The translations under genes and the position numbers were made by a program. This document shows, one piece after another, positions 51,708 to 60,183 of a stretch of DNA of 64,000 nucleotides. Numbering within the stretch: position 1 is the stretch's first letter; each line of letters begins with the position of its first letter. The stretch is from Chlorobiaceae bacterium (GTDB taxonomy: Bacteria > Bacteroidota > Chlorobiia > Chlorobiales > Chlorobiaceae). The DNA lies in contig JAAXWO010000002.1 of assembly GCA_013334965.1 (NCBI GenBank), positions 62,001 to 126,000 of the forward strand. Reading direction: 5' to 3'. The notes below the pieces were generated by a model. The model saw nothing but the letters and a program-made list of their open reading frames with translations. It was not told the DNA's origin and ran no database searches.

Positions 51708-52778
51708 ATGCTGAGCCGTGTCGCCGAATCGCTCTTCTGGATGAGCCGATATTTCGAAAGGGCCGAGAGTACCGCAAGGTTCCTCGACGTGAACTTCAAC
51801 CTGATGCTCGACCTGAACAGCATCACCTCAGTGGACCATCCGAACTACTGGAAGCCGTTGATCATGGTCATGTCCAATCCCGAGCACTTCAATGCCCACT
51901 ATCAGGAGTACAATGTCCAGACGGTAACCGACTACCTGGTCTTCAACCGGCAGAACAGCAGTTCGATCCTCTCGTCGATCAGCATGGCCAGGGAAAACGC
52001 CAGAAGCATCATCGAGAGCATCTCCAGCGAAATGTGGGAGCAGGTCAACAACGTCTACCACTTCCTGCAGAGCGTCTCACCGCAGCAGGTGCATACCGAT
52101 CCCTACAGCTTCTACAAGGAGATCAAGAACGCCTCGCACCTGTTCCAGGGCATAACCGACAACACCTTCTCACGAAACGAGGGTTGGGATTTCGTGCAGA
52201 TCGGCAAGTACCTTGAACGGGCAGACAACGCTGCACGCCTCATCGACGTCAAGTATCACATGCTGATGCCGAAGCGGGGGCAGCACCTGGACCTCGTGAA
52301 GGACTCGGTAGACATCATCCAGTGGATGGCCGTGCTGAAAAGCTGCAGCGCACTTGAAGCGTTCCGGAAGGTCTATCTTTCCAAAATCGATCCTGACAAT
52401 ATTCTCCGGTTCCTGATCCTGGACCGCACCTTCCCGCGCAGCATAACCTTTTCGATCTGCGCCGCACAGGAGGCACTATGGAGAATTTCCGGAAGCTCGC
52501 TCCACCGATACGTCAACAACGTAGACCGGCTTATCGGCAAAACGGACGCCGAACTGAGCTATACCACCGTCGAGGACATCTACCAGAAGGGAGTGCATGA
52601 GTTCCTTGAGGAGATCGAGCAGGGGCTGATCAGGATTGGGGAACAGCTGCATCTTCTCTATTTTGCCTATCACACGCCGAAAATCGAGCCGCTTGACGTT
52701 TCCGAAGCGCTTCCCTTTACCGGCATCGCAGGCGGACGGGCAAACTGGAGCCAGTCACAGCAACAGCAGCAGCAGTAA
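51708..52778 (+). CDS. Alpha-E domain protein (DUF403)
   Basis: A 356-residue all-helical protein. The start 'LSRVAESLFWMSRYFERAESTARFLDVNF' and the mid-section 'ISMARENARSIIESISSEMWEQVN', 'FVQIGKYLERADNAARLIDVKYHML' are diagnostic for the Alpha-E family. It is the second member of the ATP-grasp/alpha-E/transglutaminase trio, where it probably pairs with the ATP-grasp enzyme. The C-terminus ends in a run of Gln residues after a Gly-rich linker, likely disordered. Start ATG at 51708 lies 22 bp after the ATP-grasp gene. Confidence 0.95.
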   Translation: MLSRVAESLFWMSRYFERAESTARFLDVNFNLMLDLNSITSVDHPNYWKPLIMVMSNPEHFNAHYQEYNVQTVTDYLVFNRQNSSSILSSISMARENARSIIESISSEMWEQVNNVYHFLQSVSPQQVHTDPYSFYKEIKNASHLFQGITDNTFSRNEGWDFVQIGKYLERADNAARLIDVKYHMLMPKRGQHLDLVKDSVDIIQWMAVLKSCSALEAFRKVYLSKIDPDNILRFLILDRTFPRSITFSICAAQEALWRISGSSLHRYVNNVDRLIGKTDAELSYTTVEDIYQKGVHEFLEEIEQGLIRIGEQLHLLYFAYHTPKIEPLDVSEALPFTGIAGGRANWSQSQQQQQQ

Positions 52779-52817
52779 CCATGTTGTCGACACCTTAACC
52801 GGGAAAACCCAAGATTT

Positions 52818-53675
52818 ATGATACTCAAGGTTGAACATTCAACGATTTTCGAGTACGAAGAACCGATTTATGAAACGGCTACCGAAGTCCGCCTTCATCC
52901 TGCGAGCGACATAAGCTCACAGCGATGCGCCAACTTCAGCCTGCAGGTCAACCCTCCTGCCCCGATTTTCGAGTACACCGATTTCTATGGCAACAAAGTA
53001 CACCATTTCAACCTCCTGCAGAGCCACAAGCGCGTCCAGATCGTGGCTACCTCTGTCGTTGAAACCGTTGCAACACCCGTAATCAGGTCGATACATGAGG
53101 ATGAAATCTACCTGATGGATTTCTCTGCCGAAAGCCATTACGTCCATTTCGACCCGTCGATCCAATCGCTTGCCGAGCTGTTCACAGGCATGGAAGATCC
53201 TTACGTGCAGGCCATGGATATCTGCAGGCACATCAACAGCTCGTTTCGTTACGAACCGGGCGTAACCGACGTGCACAGCACCAGTGCCGTGGTCATGGCC
53301 CTCGGACGCGGGGTCTGCCAGGATTTCGCGCACATCATGCTTGCCGTATGCCGGAAACTCGGCATTCCCGCGCGCTATGTCAGCGGTTATCTTTACGGTG
53401 GCGGCAGCACTCCTGAAGGACGGGATGAAGCCAGTCATGCATGGTGCGAAATCTACTGCGGCAGCGAGCGGGGATGGACAGGCTTCGATCCGACGCACAA
53501 AACCCTTGTCGTCGACGATCGCTACATCAAGATCGGGACGGGAAGGGATTACGGCGATATCCCGCCGGTACGCGGCACCTACAAGGGCACTTCAGCGGAA
53601 AAACTCAGCGTTGCCGTCAGGGTAAGCTCACTTGAGCAAAGCGCTGATGTATATGAGGGAAACCGTCAGCCCTGA
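52818..53675 (+). CDS. Transglutaminase-like cysteine protease-fold protein
   Basis: A 285-residue protein with the bacterial transglutaminase N-terminal beta domain (residues 1-120: 'LKVEHSTIFEYEEPIYETATEVRLHP') and a transglutaminase core with catalytic triad: Cys in GRGVCQDFAHIMLAVCRKLGIPARYVSGY, His in EASHAWCEIYCG and Asp in 'GWTGFDPTHKT'. It would form or cleave isopeptide bonds. No signal peptide is visible. As the last of the trio it probably acts on the product of the ATP-grasp enzyme. It ends 18 bp before a convergent kinase gene. Confidence 0.95.
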   Translation: MILKVEHSTIFEYEEPIYETATEVRLHPASDISSQRCANFSLQVNPPAPIFEYTDFYGNKVHHFNLLQSHKRVQIVATSVVETVATPVIRSIHEDEIYLMDFSAESHYVHFDPSIQSLAELFTGMEDPYVQAMDICRHINSSFRYEPGVTDVHSTSAVVMALGRGVCQDFAHIMLAVCRKLGIPARYVSGYLYGGGSTPEGRDEASHAWCEIYCGSERGWTGFDPTHKTLVVDDRYIKIGTGRDYGDIPPVRGTYKGTSAEKLSVAVRVSSLEQSADVYEGNRQP

Positions 53676-53693
53676 CCTCCCTCGCAACTGAAC

Positions 53694-56162
53694 TCAACCC
53701 ATGGCCAGCACTTCACGCACCTTGCCGGCCAACGCCTTTATGGTAAACGGTTTGCGGATAAAGTTGAGTGCCGGATCGAGTACTCCGTGACTTGCGATAA
53801 TGTCGGCCGTATACCCCGACATAAACAGTATCCTTAACCCGGGGATTATCATCGACAGCTGGGCAGAGAGCTCGCTGCCGTTCATTCCCGGCATGACGAC
53901 ATCGGTCAGGAGCAGATCAATCCCGCCGCTCCTCTCTTCTGCAATCCTGATCGCCTCTTCAGGAGTCAACGCCTTCAACACGGTGAACCCCGACTTTTCA
54001 AGCATCAATCGGCAAAGGTTGAGTATTTCGGGTTCATCCTCAACGACGAGGATGGTTGCCTTGTGCTCATCGCCCTGGAAACCCCCTTTTTCGATACTGG
54101 AAACCTCGGAGTTGGTCTTGTATTTTGGTAGATAGACCTGAAAGGTGCTGCCTTTTCCCGTCTTGCTTTCAAATTCAACAAACCCCTTGTTCTGTTTAAC
54201 GATACCGTAGACTGTCGACAGACCGAGACCGGTGCCTTTACCGGGTTCCTTCGTCGTAAAGAACGGCTCGAAAATATGGGGCATATGCTCAGGAAGAATA
54301 CCCGGGCCGGTATCAGCAACCGAGATAACCACATAGTCGCCTGCGCACCTGAAGGATTCTGAATCGCTGGCTACACTGTTGACATGTACCGATCTGGCGT
54401 TGATAAGGATCCGCCCCTTACCGTTCATGGCATCGCGGGCATTGATGCAGAGGTTCATGAGGATCTGGTCGAGCTGTGAGGGATCGATGCTGACCATGCA
54501 GCTCGAACCGCACGGTTGCCAGTCGAGAGATATGTCCCCTCCGCACATCCTCTGGAGGATTGCAAGAGAGTCCTCCACAGCCTTGTCAAGCGGCAGGACT
54601 TTCGGAACCGCCGTCTGCATCCGGGCAAACGCGAGAAGCTGGCTCGTCATTTCCGCCGATCGTTCTGCGGCCCTGTATATCTCGTTGAGATTGGCCATGA
54701 GCGATTCATCCAGGCCATCGTTCGACATCGCTATTTCAGCATTGCCGAGAATGACGCCGAGCATGTTGTTGAAATCATGGGCTATACCGCCGGCAAGCTG
54801 GCCGACAAGCTCCATTTTCTGAATCTGCAGCAGAAGCGCCTGAATGCGGTTCTCGGACTGCTCTGCAATTTTCCGTGCGACAATGTCCCAGACAAGATCG
54901 GCCATGGTGCCGACCCACTGGACATCATCGTCATTGTAAGGAGAGCGCTTGTTGCCGACGAGAAAAACAGCAACCACCTTCCCTACTTCAATGACCGGCA
55001 GGACGAGGCAATTGTTGAGCTGGGGGTGGTGTGAAGGGACAACAGGAGAGTTCAGGGGGCCCGGGTCATTGATAATGAGGGGGCTCTTTGTCTGGATCGC
55101 CTCGTCCATGAAGGACATCACATCAAAAGGATGATGCCGCCCTTCATCGCTCATCGACTTCATGTGATCGCGAACGCGACCGGACCATATGCGTTGCGGC
55201 AGAGATCCGTAATCAGATGACATGATCTGAATGAATCCCAAAGAGCTGTCGGTCAGCTTTTCGGTCTCGTCGAGCGCACTTTGAAGTAACGCAACCGGAG
55301 AAGATTGGTCGGCATGCTGAAGCAACTCCAGTCGAAATGAGGTGAGCGCCTCCAGACGTTTACGCTGGGTCAGGTCATAGAGAAGCCCTATCGTGCCATC
55401 GATTCGATTATCGTGGTAATGCTGAAGCTTCAGTTCGACATAGAATACAGAACCGTCCTTCCTGGTCATCCTGAACTCATGCTTTCTTATTGCCGACGGT
55501 TTGTCAACCACATCGATGAACATTGAGAGCGCCCTGTCGCGCGCTTCCCCTTCAAGAAAATTGTGGAAGGGTTGCGCCTTGCAATCCTCGAACGAACATC
55601 CGCACAGTTTTTCCAGGGCTGGCGACATATAGACGAAAGCGCCGGCACTATCGGTAATGAATACAGGAGCTTCGCCCTGCTCGAAAATGGCGCGAAACCG
55701 CTGCTCGCTCATCATCAGCGCCTGGCCTGATTTTTTCAGGCCGGTGATGTCGATGCCTGTCCCTATGATAAAATGCTTTCCGTCCCTTTCATAACGGCTT
55801 CCGGTGACAAGGAACCAGCGATATGCCGGCCCCCCTTTGAGAAGAACCCTGATTTCAGCACTCTCTTCAGAACCACTGGTCAAAACGTTGCGCATCCTGT
55901 GCTCCGCAAGTTCGCGATCATCGGGATGAACGAGATCGATGAACAGGGTCGACGCCATCTCATCCTCCTGCTTGCCGACGATCCTGTCGCGGAACCAGGA
56001 ACTCCATTTTGCAATACGCCCGTCCGAGTCCAGCATGTACATGGACTGGGGCAATGCGTCAGTCACCGATTTATGACAACTGCACCCGGAGGGCCCGGCC
56101 TGTTGTGTCACGGAATCAGGTGCTGATTCTGTACGGAAAATATGTGCATTTTCTTCGTACAT
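53694..56162 (-). CDS. PAS-GAF hybrid sensor histidine kinase
   Basis: A 822-residue cytosolic kinase. Two PAS domains (about residues 35-145: '[22 protein letters not shown]'; and 150-265: '[22 protein letters not shown]'), a GAF-like domain (about 275-430: '[21 protein letters not shown]', '[24 protein letters not shown]'), HisKA with [20 protein letters not shown], a HATPase with 'VADTGPGI' and '[18 protein letters not shown]', and a receiver with acceptor in '[13 protein letters not shown]'. No TM segments. The signal and partner are unknown; it is convergent with the transglutaminase trio. Confidence 0.92.
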   Translation of the reverse strand: MYEENAHIFRTESAPDSVTQQAGPSGCSCHKSVTDALPQSMYMLDSDGRIAKWSSWFRDRIVGKQEDEMASTLFIDLVHPDDRELAEHRMRNVLTSGSEESAEIRVLLKGGPAYRWFLVTGSRYERDGKHFIIGTGIDITGLKKSGQALMMSEQRFRAIFEQGEAPVFITDSAGAFVYMSPALEKLCGCSFEDCKAQPFHNFLEGEARDRALSMFIDVVDKPSAIRKHEFRMTRKDGSVFYVELKLQHYHDNRIDGTIGLLYDLTQRKRLEALTSFRLELLQHADQSSPVALLQSALDETEKLTDSSLGFIQIMSSDYGSLPQRIWSGRVRDHMKSMSDEGRHHPFDVMSFMDEAIQTKSPLIINDPGPLNSPVVPSHHPQLNNCLVLPVIEVGKVVAVFLVGNKRSPYNDDDVQWVGTMADLVWDIVARKIAEQSENRIQALLLQIQKMELVGQLAGGIAHDFNNMLGVILGNAEIAMSNDGLDESLMANLNEIYRAAERSAEMTSQLLAFARMQTAVPKVLPLDKAVEDSLAILQRMCGGDISLDWQPCGSSCMVSIDPSQLDQILMNLCINARDAMNGKGRILINARSVHVNSVASDSESFRCAGDYVVISVADTGPGILPEHMPHIFEPFFTTKEPGKGTGLGLSTVYGIVKQNKGFVEFESKTGKGSTFQVYLPKYKTNSEVSSIEKGGFQGDEHKATILVVEDEPEILNLCRLMLEKSGFTVLKALTPEEAIRIAEERSGGIDLLLTDVVMPGMNGSELSAQLSMIIPGLRILFMSGYTADIIASHGVLDPALNFIRKPFTIKALAGKVREVLAMG

Positions 56163-56258
56163 GAGTGCGGGATCAAAATGAATAATACTCTGAAACTATA
56201 CATCATTCAAGCTAACCATATTTTATATATAAAAAAATACACCGATGCCGTAATCAAG

Positions 56259-56283
56259 GGCTCATTGCATCTGCAATGGAGCC
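56259..56283. repeat. Hairpin in the divergent kinase/tgt spacer
   Basis: Arms GGCTC-ATTGCA and TGCAAT-G-GAGCC form an 11-bp stem with one bulged G and a 2-nt loop. It lies between the divergent promoters; no T run follows, so a regulatory or RNA-structure role is possible but unproven. Confidence 0.5.
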
Positions 56284-56425
56284 TGGCATTGACGACATCA
56301 TGAATCCGACATAAAACAGGATGTCACAAGCTCGATGACCTCGTTTTTTTTTGTGGTTCCTGTTGCCTACTTTCATTCATCTCAATCACATCGAAAACGG
56401 CTCCTGTCACCCGCGAAGCATCACC

Positions 56426-57559
56426 ATGAAATTCTCAGTATCATCGAAGGACCCCCATTCAGCAGCCAGATGCGGAGTTCTCTCGACCGACCACGGTGAC
56501 ATCCCCACCCCGATTTTCATGCCTGTAGGCACCAGGGCCAGCGTCAAATCGGTGGAACCTGTAGAGCTGAAGCAGATCGACGTGAAGATTATCCTCGCCA
56601 ATACCTACCATCTATTCCTCAAGCCCGGTAACAGCATCCTGTTCAAGGCAGGAGGAATCCATAAATTCATGAACTGGGACCGACCGTTGTTGACCGACAG
56701 CGGCGGATACCAGGTCTACTCCCTCTCCGAACTCCGGAAAATCAGTGAAGACGGAGTCACCTTCAAGTCGCACCTCGACGGCTCACGCCTGCACTTCACC
56801 CCGGAAAACGTCGTCGATACGCAGAGGATCATCGGCAGCGACATCATGATGCCGCTCGACGAGTGCCCACCATGGCCTGCCGAGAAAGGATACGTCCGAA
56901 AATCGGGCGAGCTGACCATCCGATGGGCCGAACGGGGAAGAAACCGCTTCACCTCCACGACTCCCCATTACGGGTATGATCAATACCAGTTCGGCATCAC
57001 CCAGGGCGGCACCTATGACGATCTTCGCGCCCATTCGAGCAGGGCGCTCGTCGACATGGATTTCGACGGCTATGCTGTTGGCGGAATGGCCGTGGGCGAA
57101 CCGGCTGAAGAGATGTACCGCATGCTCGAACTCTCCCACACCCTGCTTCCCGAATCGAAACCCCGTTACCTGATGGGCGTCGGCACTCCGGCAAACATCC
57201 TGAACGCCATCGAAAGGGGCATCGACATGTTCGACTGCGTCATACCGACGCGCGAAGGCCGCAACGGAAGGGTCTACACCAGATCGGGCACCATGAACCT
57301 GAGATCGGCAAAATTCGCGGAGGACTTCCGGCCGATCGACGAAGGGTTCGACAACCATGTCTGCAGGAACTACTCCAGGGCATACATCCGCCATCTGCTT
57401 AACGTTGGAGAGATCCTCGGCATGAAGCTCTGCACCCTCCACAACATCTCATTCTATCTCTGGCTCACCTCTACGGCACGCAGGCACATTGAGGCAGGCA
57501 CATTCACAGACTGGAAAGAAGCATTCCTTACGGAGTTCACGCGCAATGACAAACCATAA
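56426..57559 (+). CDS. tgt: tRNA-guanine(34) transglycosylase (queuosine pathway)
   Basis: A 377-residue enzyme exchanging guanine-34 of GUN-anticodon tRNAs for preQ1. It has 'FMPVGTRASVKSVEPVELKQIDVKIILANTYHL', 'LTDSGGYQVYSL' (active-site Asp), 'QFGITQGGTYDDLR', 'GYAVGGMAVGE' and the nucleophile Asp in FDCVIPTREGRNGRVYT. The usual zinc-binding CxCxxC is not intact: the segment reads 'GFDNHVCRNYS', keeping only one Cys with the later His ('CTLHNISFYL'). The ATG at 56426 is used because the protein begins at the conserved 'MKFSVSSKD'; upstream frames add non-homologous residues. It overlaps rimO by 14 bp. Confidence 0.96.
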   Translation: MKFSVSSKDPHSAARCGVLSTDHGDIPTPIFMPVGTRASVKSVEPVELKQIDVKIILANTYHLFLKPGNSILFKAGGIHKFMNWDRPLLTDSGGYQVYSLSELRKISEDGVTFKSHLDGSRLHFTPENVVDTQRIIGSDIMMPLDECPPWPAEKGYVRKSGELTIRWAERGRNRFTSTTPHYGYDQYQFGITQGGTYDDLRAHSSRALVDMDFDGYAVGGMAVGEPAEEMYRMLELSHTLLPESKPRYLMGVGTPANILNAIERGIDMFDCVIPTREGRNGRVYTRSGTMNLRSAKFAEDFRPIDEGFDNHVCRNYSRAYIRHLLNVGEILGMKLCTLHNISFYLWLTSTARRHIEAGTFTDWKEAFLTEFTRNDKP

Positions 57560-58859
57560 CAACGGCGAAGGCATGCCGGCAGTCTTTCTGCTGAGCCTGG
57601 GATGTTCGAAGAACACGGTCGACAGCGAGCGGCTGATGGCGCAGGCCGTCGGCAGCGGCGTCACCTTTACCGACGACGTCGACGAAGCCGACATCATCAT
57701 CATCAACACCTGCGGCTTCATCGAAGACGCCAAGGAGGAATCGATCACCGAAACCCTTGCCGCGATCGGCAAGAAAGAGGAGGGCGTCGTCCGCGAAGTG
57801 TATGTGATGGGCTGCCTGGTCGAGCTGTACCGCAAGGAATTGAAGGAGGAGATGCCCGAAATTGACGGCTTCTTCGGCACCAGGGAGCTTCCTGAGGTCC
57901 TCGCTGCCATCGGCGCCCGATACCGGCAGGAGCTGTTCGACGACAGATGCCTGCTGACACCTCCTCATTTCGCCTGGCTCAAGATATCGGAAGGGTGCAG
58001 CCGTCGCTGCTCGTTCTGCTCGATCCCCAAAATCAGGGGTCCATACGTGAGCCAGCCGATCGACCAGCTCCTCCGGGAAGCAGCGCTGCTCAAGGAAAAG
58101 GGGGTCATGGAGCTGAATGTGATCGCCCAGGACATCAGCATCTACGGATTCGACCTGTACGGCAAATCGATGCTCAACGACCTGGCGCTCCGACTTTCCG
58201 ACATGGAGTTCGAATGGATAAGGCTGCTCTATGCCTACCCGCTGAACTTCCCGCTCGAAGTGATCGACACCATGAGGGAGCGCGACAACATCTGCAATTA
58301 CCTCGACATGCCGCTGCAGCATATCAACGACAGGATTCTCAGGTCGATGAACCGTGGAATAGGACGGGATGCGACAATCCGGCTCATCGACGACATTCGC
58401 GACAGAAATCCGGAGATCAGGCTCCGAACGACCATGATGGTCGGTTATCCGGGTGAAACGAGACAGGAGTTCGAAGAGCTTCTGGAGTTCGTTAAGGAAA
58501 CCCGCTTCGCCCGCCTCGGTTGTTTCCCCTACCGGCACGAAGAGCACGCGCCGTCATACGCGCTCGAAGACTCGGTCAGCGACGAAGAGAAAGAGGCGAG
58601 GGTCGGTGAACTGATGGAGCTCCAGGAGGGCATAGCAGCCAGGAACAACCGGAAATTCGAAGGAACGATCGTGAAGGTGGTAATCGATACGGTAGAGGAA
58701 GACACCGCCTACGGCCGTACGGAATTCGACGCACCGGAGGTCGACAACGACGTCATCATAACCCTGGGCGACATGCTCGTGTCTCCCGGCGACTTCCGCT
58801 TTGTTGAAATCAACGACACCAACCCGCACGAACTCTACGGCACTATCGTGAAGGACTGA
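57546..58859 (+). CDS. rimO: Ribosomal protein S12 methylthiotransferase
   Basis: A 437-residue radical SAM enzyme that methylthiolates an Asp of ribosomal protein S12. N-terminal MTTase domain: 'FLLSLGCSKNTVDSERLM' and 'IINTCGFIEDAKEESI', with the cysteines for the second [4Fe-4S] cluster. The radical SAM motif is CSRRCSFCSIPKIRGPYVS. 'LDMPLQHINDRILRSMNRG' and 'TTMMVGYPGETRQEFEELL' follow, and a TRAM domain closes the protein. I chose the ATG at 57546, which overlaps the tgt end; the ATG at 57573 nearer the SLGC motif is also possible. Translational coupling with tgt places two RNA/ribosome-modification enzymes together. Confidence 0.95.
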   Translation: MTNHNNGEGMPAVFLLSLGCSKNTVDSERLMAQAVGSGVTFTDDVDEADIIIINTCGFIEDAKEESITETLAAIGKKEEGVVREVYVMGCLVELYRKELKEEMPEIDGFFGTRELPEVLAAIGARYRQELFDDRCLLTPPHFAWLKISEGCSRRCSFCSIPKIRGPYVSQPIDQLLREAALLKEKGVMELNVIAQDISIYGFDLYGKSMLNDLALRLSDMEFEWIRLLYAYPLNFPLEVIDTMRERDNICNYLDMPLQHINDRILRSMNRGIGRDATIRLIDDIRDRNPEIRLRTTMMVGYPGETRQEFEELLEFVKETRFARLGCFPYRHEEHAPSYALEDSVSDEEKEARVGELMELQEGIAARNNRKFEGTIVKVVIDTVEEDTAYGRTEFDAPEVDNDVIITLGDMLVSPGDFRFVEINDTNPHELYGTIVKD

Positions 58860-59162
58860 TCGCCCCGCTCTGAAGATCAGCAGCGGGTTGCAGGGCAAAA
58901 CCCTTTGATCCGCTTCGATCATATCCGGAATCTCCTCGTACCGCACCGCTCTCCCTGTCACATGTAACGCCGCGACAAGTTCATGCTCCACGTAGCTGAT
59001 GACGCCTGCGTCGCCACCTGTTTCCATCATGACAAACAACGTTCATCAGATCAAATCCGACTTTTCGAAGACAATCCCATAAAATCGGGAAGATAAAAAA
59101 TGCCCTTTCGTATATTCCCCAGAACATACGTAAAACATTCATCATCGTCGGGAGCGCGCAAC
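58860..59162. other. 303-bp non-coding region
   Basis: Between rimO and the helical membrane protein. A minus-strand open frame runs here into rimO, but it lacks a plausible start or recognisable domain, so I leave it out. The right end contains a purine-rich GGGAG used as ribosome-binding site at 59149. Confidence 0.45.
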
Positions 59163-60086
59163 ATGGAGGCAGGTAACACGGGAACAGGCAGGAGAATGAA
59201 GGTCATCTGGGCAGGGAGCCTCGTGGCGACTGCACTGATCAGCCTGCTTGCGACCGCTTACTTCCAGCGATCGTGGTCAGGAGACGCAACAAGCCTGTCA
59301 GCGAAGAAAAAGGAGCTGCTGGCGGAGATGAGGCTCAACCTTGCCCGATCGGTTGAAAACGAAAAAAGCGCCGTCATGGCATTAAGCGACGAACAGTCAC
59401 GAAGCTTTGCCGAGGAGTCCAGGAGTTCTTCCGCAGATGTCGACGGGAATCTGAAAAGGCTCGAACGATTGATCGCACAGGGCGGATCGGACAAGGAGCG
59501 CGAGCTGGTGAAAAAATTCTCGGAATCGTGGAACGAGGCACACGCCATCGATGCTGGTCTGCTTGAGTCCGCCATGCAGAATACCAACATCAAGGCAGCC
59601 GAGCTGTCGAATACCATCAGCGCGGAACTGCTCCGGAAAATCGACGAGAACCTGGCAAAAATGAGTGCAAAGACCACCCAGCCCGCACGCCGACCCCAGA
59701 TGGAAAAAATGTCTGCCGAGGTGGCCATCGCCTTGCGAAATATCTCCATATTCCAGAACAGGCACATCAATGCCGCCTCCGACACCGACAAACAGGCGAT
59801 CGACCTATCCATGCAGGCTGAAATCCTCAGGGCAGGAGCAACACTGAAGAACCTTGAGCGACTGGGCGGTGAAAAAAGCCGGGCCTATGTAAAAGAGGCC
59901 GTTGCCGATTTCGGGGAGTTCATCAAGGTCAACGAAGAGATTGGGCGGTTGTCCCACCTGAACACGAACCGGACGACCCTTGAGCTTTCCCTCGGCAAGA
60001 AGCGTCTCGCAGAAGCCGAATGCGACCGTGCGCTCAAGTCCCTGCAGGCGATCTCCGCCACCGCAGAACGCAGCGCCCCGCGTTGA
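59163..60086 (+). CDS. Membrane-anchored helical protein, four-helix-bundle sensor-like
   Basis: A 307-residue protein with one N-terminal TM helix (residues about 13-33, 'VIWAGSLVATALISLLATAYF') and a long, heptad-rich, all-helical domain. The layout resembles the periplasmic four-helix-bundle sensing domain of chemoreceptors, but there is no second TM helix, HAMP or signalling domain. I chose the ATG at 59163, which has GGGAG eight bases upstream; an ATG at 59100 would add 21 residues. It is 97 bp upstream of recD2 on the same strand. Function unknown. Confidence 0.68.
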   Translation: MEAGNTGTGRRMKVIWAGSLVATALISLLATAYFQRSWSGDATSLSAKKKELLAEMRLNLARSVENEKSAVMALSDEQSRSFAEESRSSSADVDGNLKRLERLIAQGGSDKERELVKKFSESWNEAHAIDAGLLESAMQNTNIKAAELSNTISAELLRKIDENLAKMSAKTTQPARRPQMEKMSAEVAIALRNISIFQNRHINAASDTDKQAIDLSMQAEILRAGATLKNLERLGGEKSRAYVKEAVADFGEFIKVNEEIGRLSHLNTNRTTLELSLGKKRLAEAECDRALKSLQAISATAERSAPR

Positions 60087-60183
60087 AGCGCTCTCCGGCT
60101 CGAGCCGTCCCGGGAACCTGGATTACAGCCAAAGCGCAAGTGCCCTGCATAGGGTCGCTCCGGTAACTGAACCCTCGTCCACA

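Noticed and set aside
56163-56425. A preQ1 riboswitch in front of tgt
   Set aside because: I looked for the short pseudoknot pattern of known preQ1 riboswitches and did not find it; only a generic hairpin is present.
58554-59039. A minus-strand frame running from the rimO 3' end into the gap after it
   Set aside because: Most of it is opposite rimO and the rest shows no start signal or known domain.
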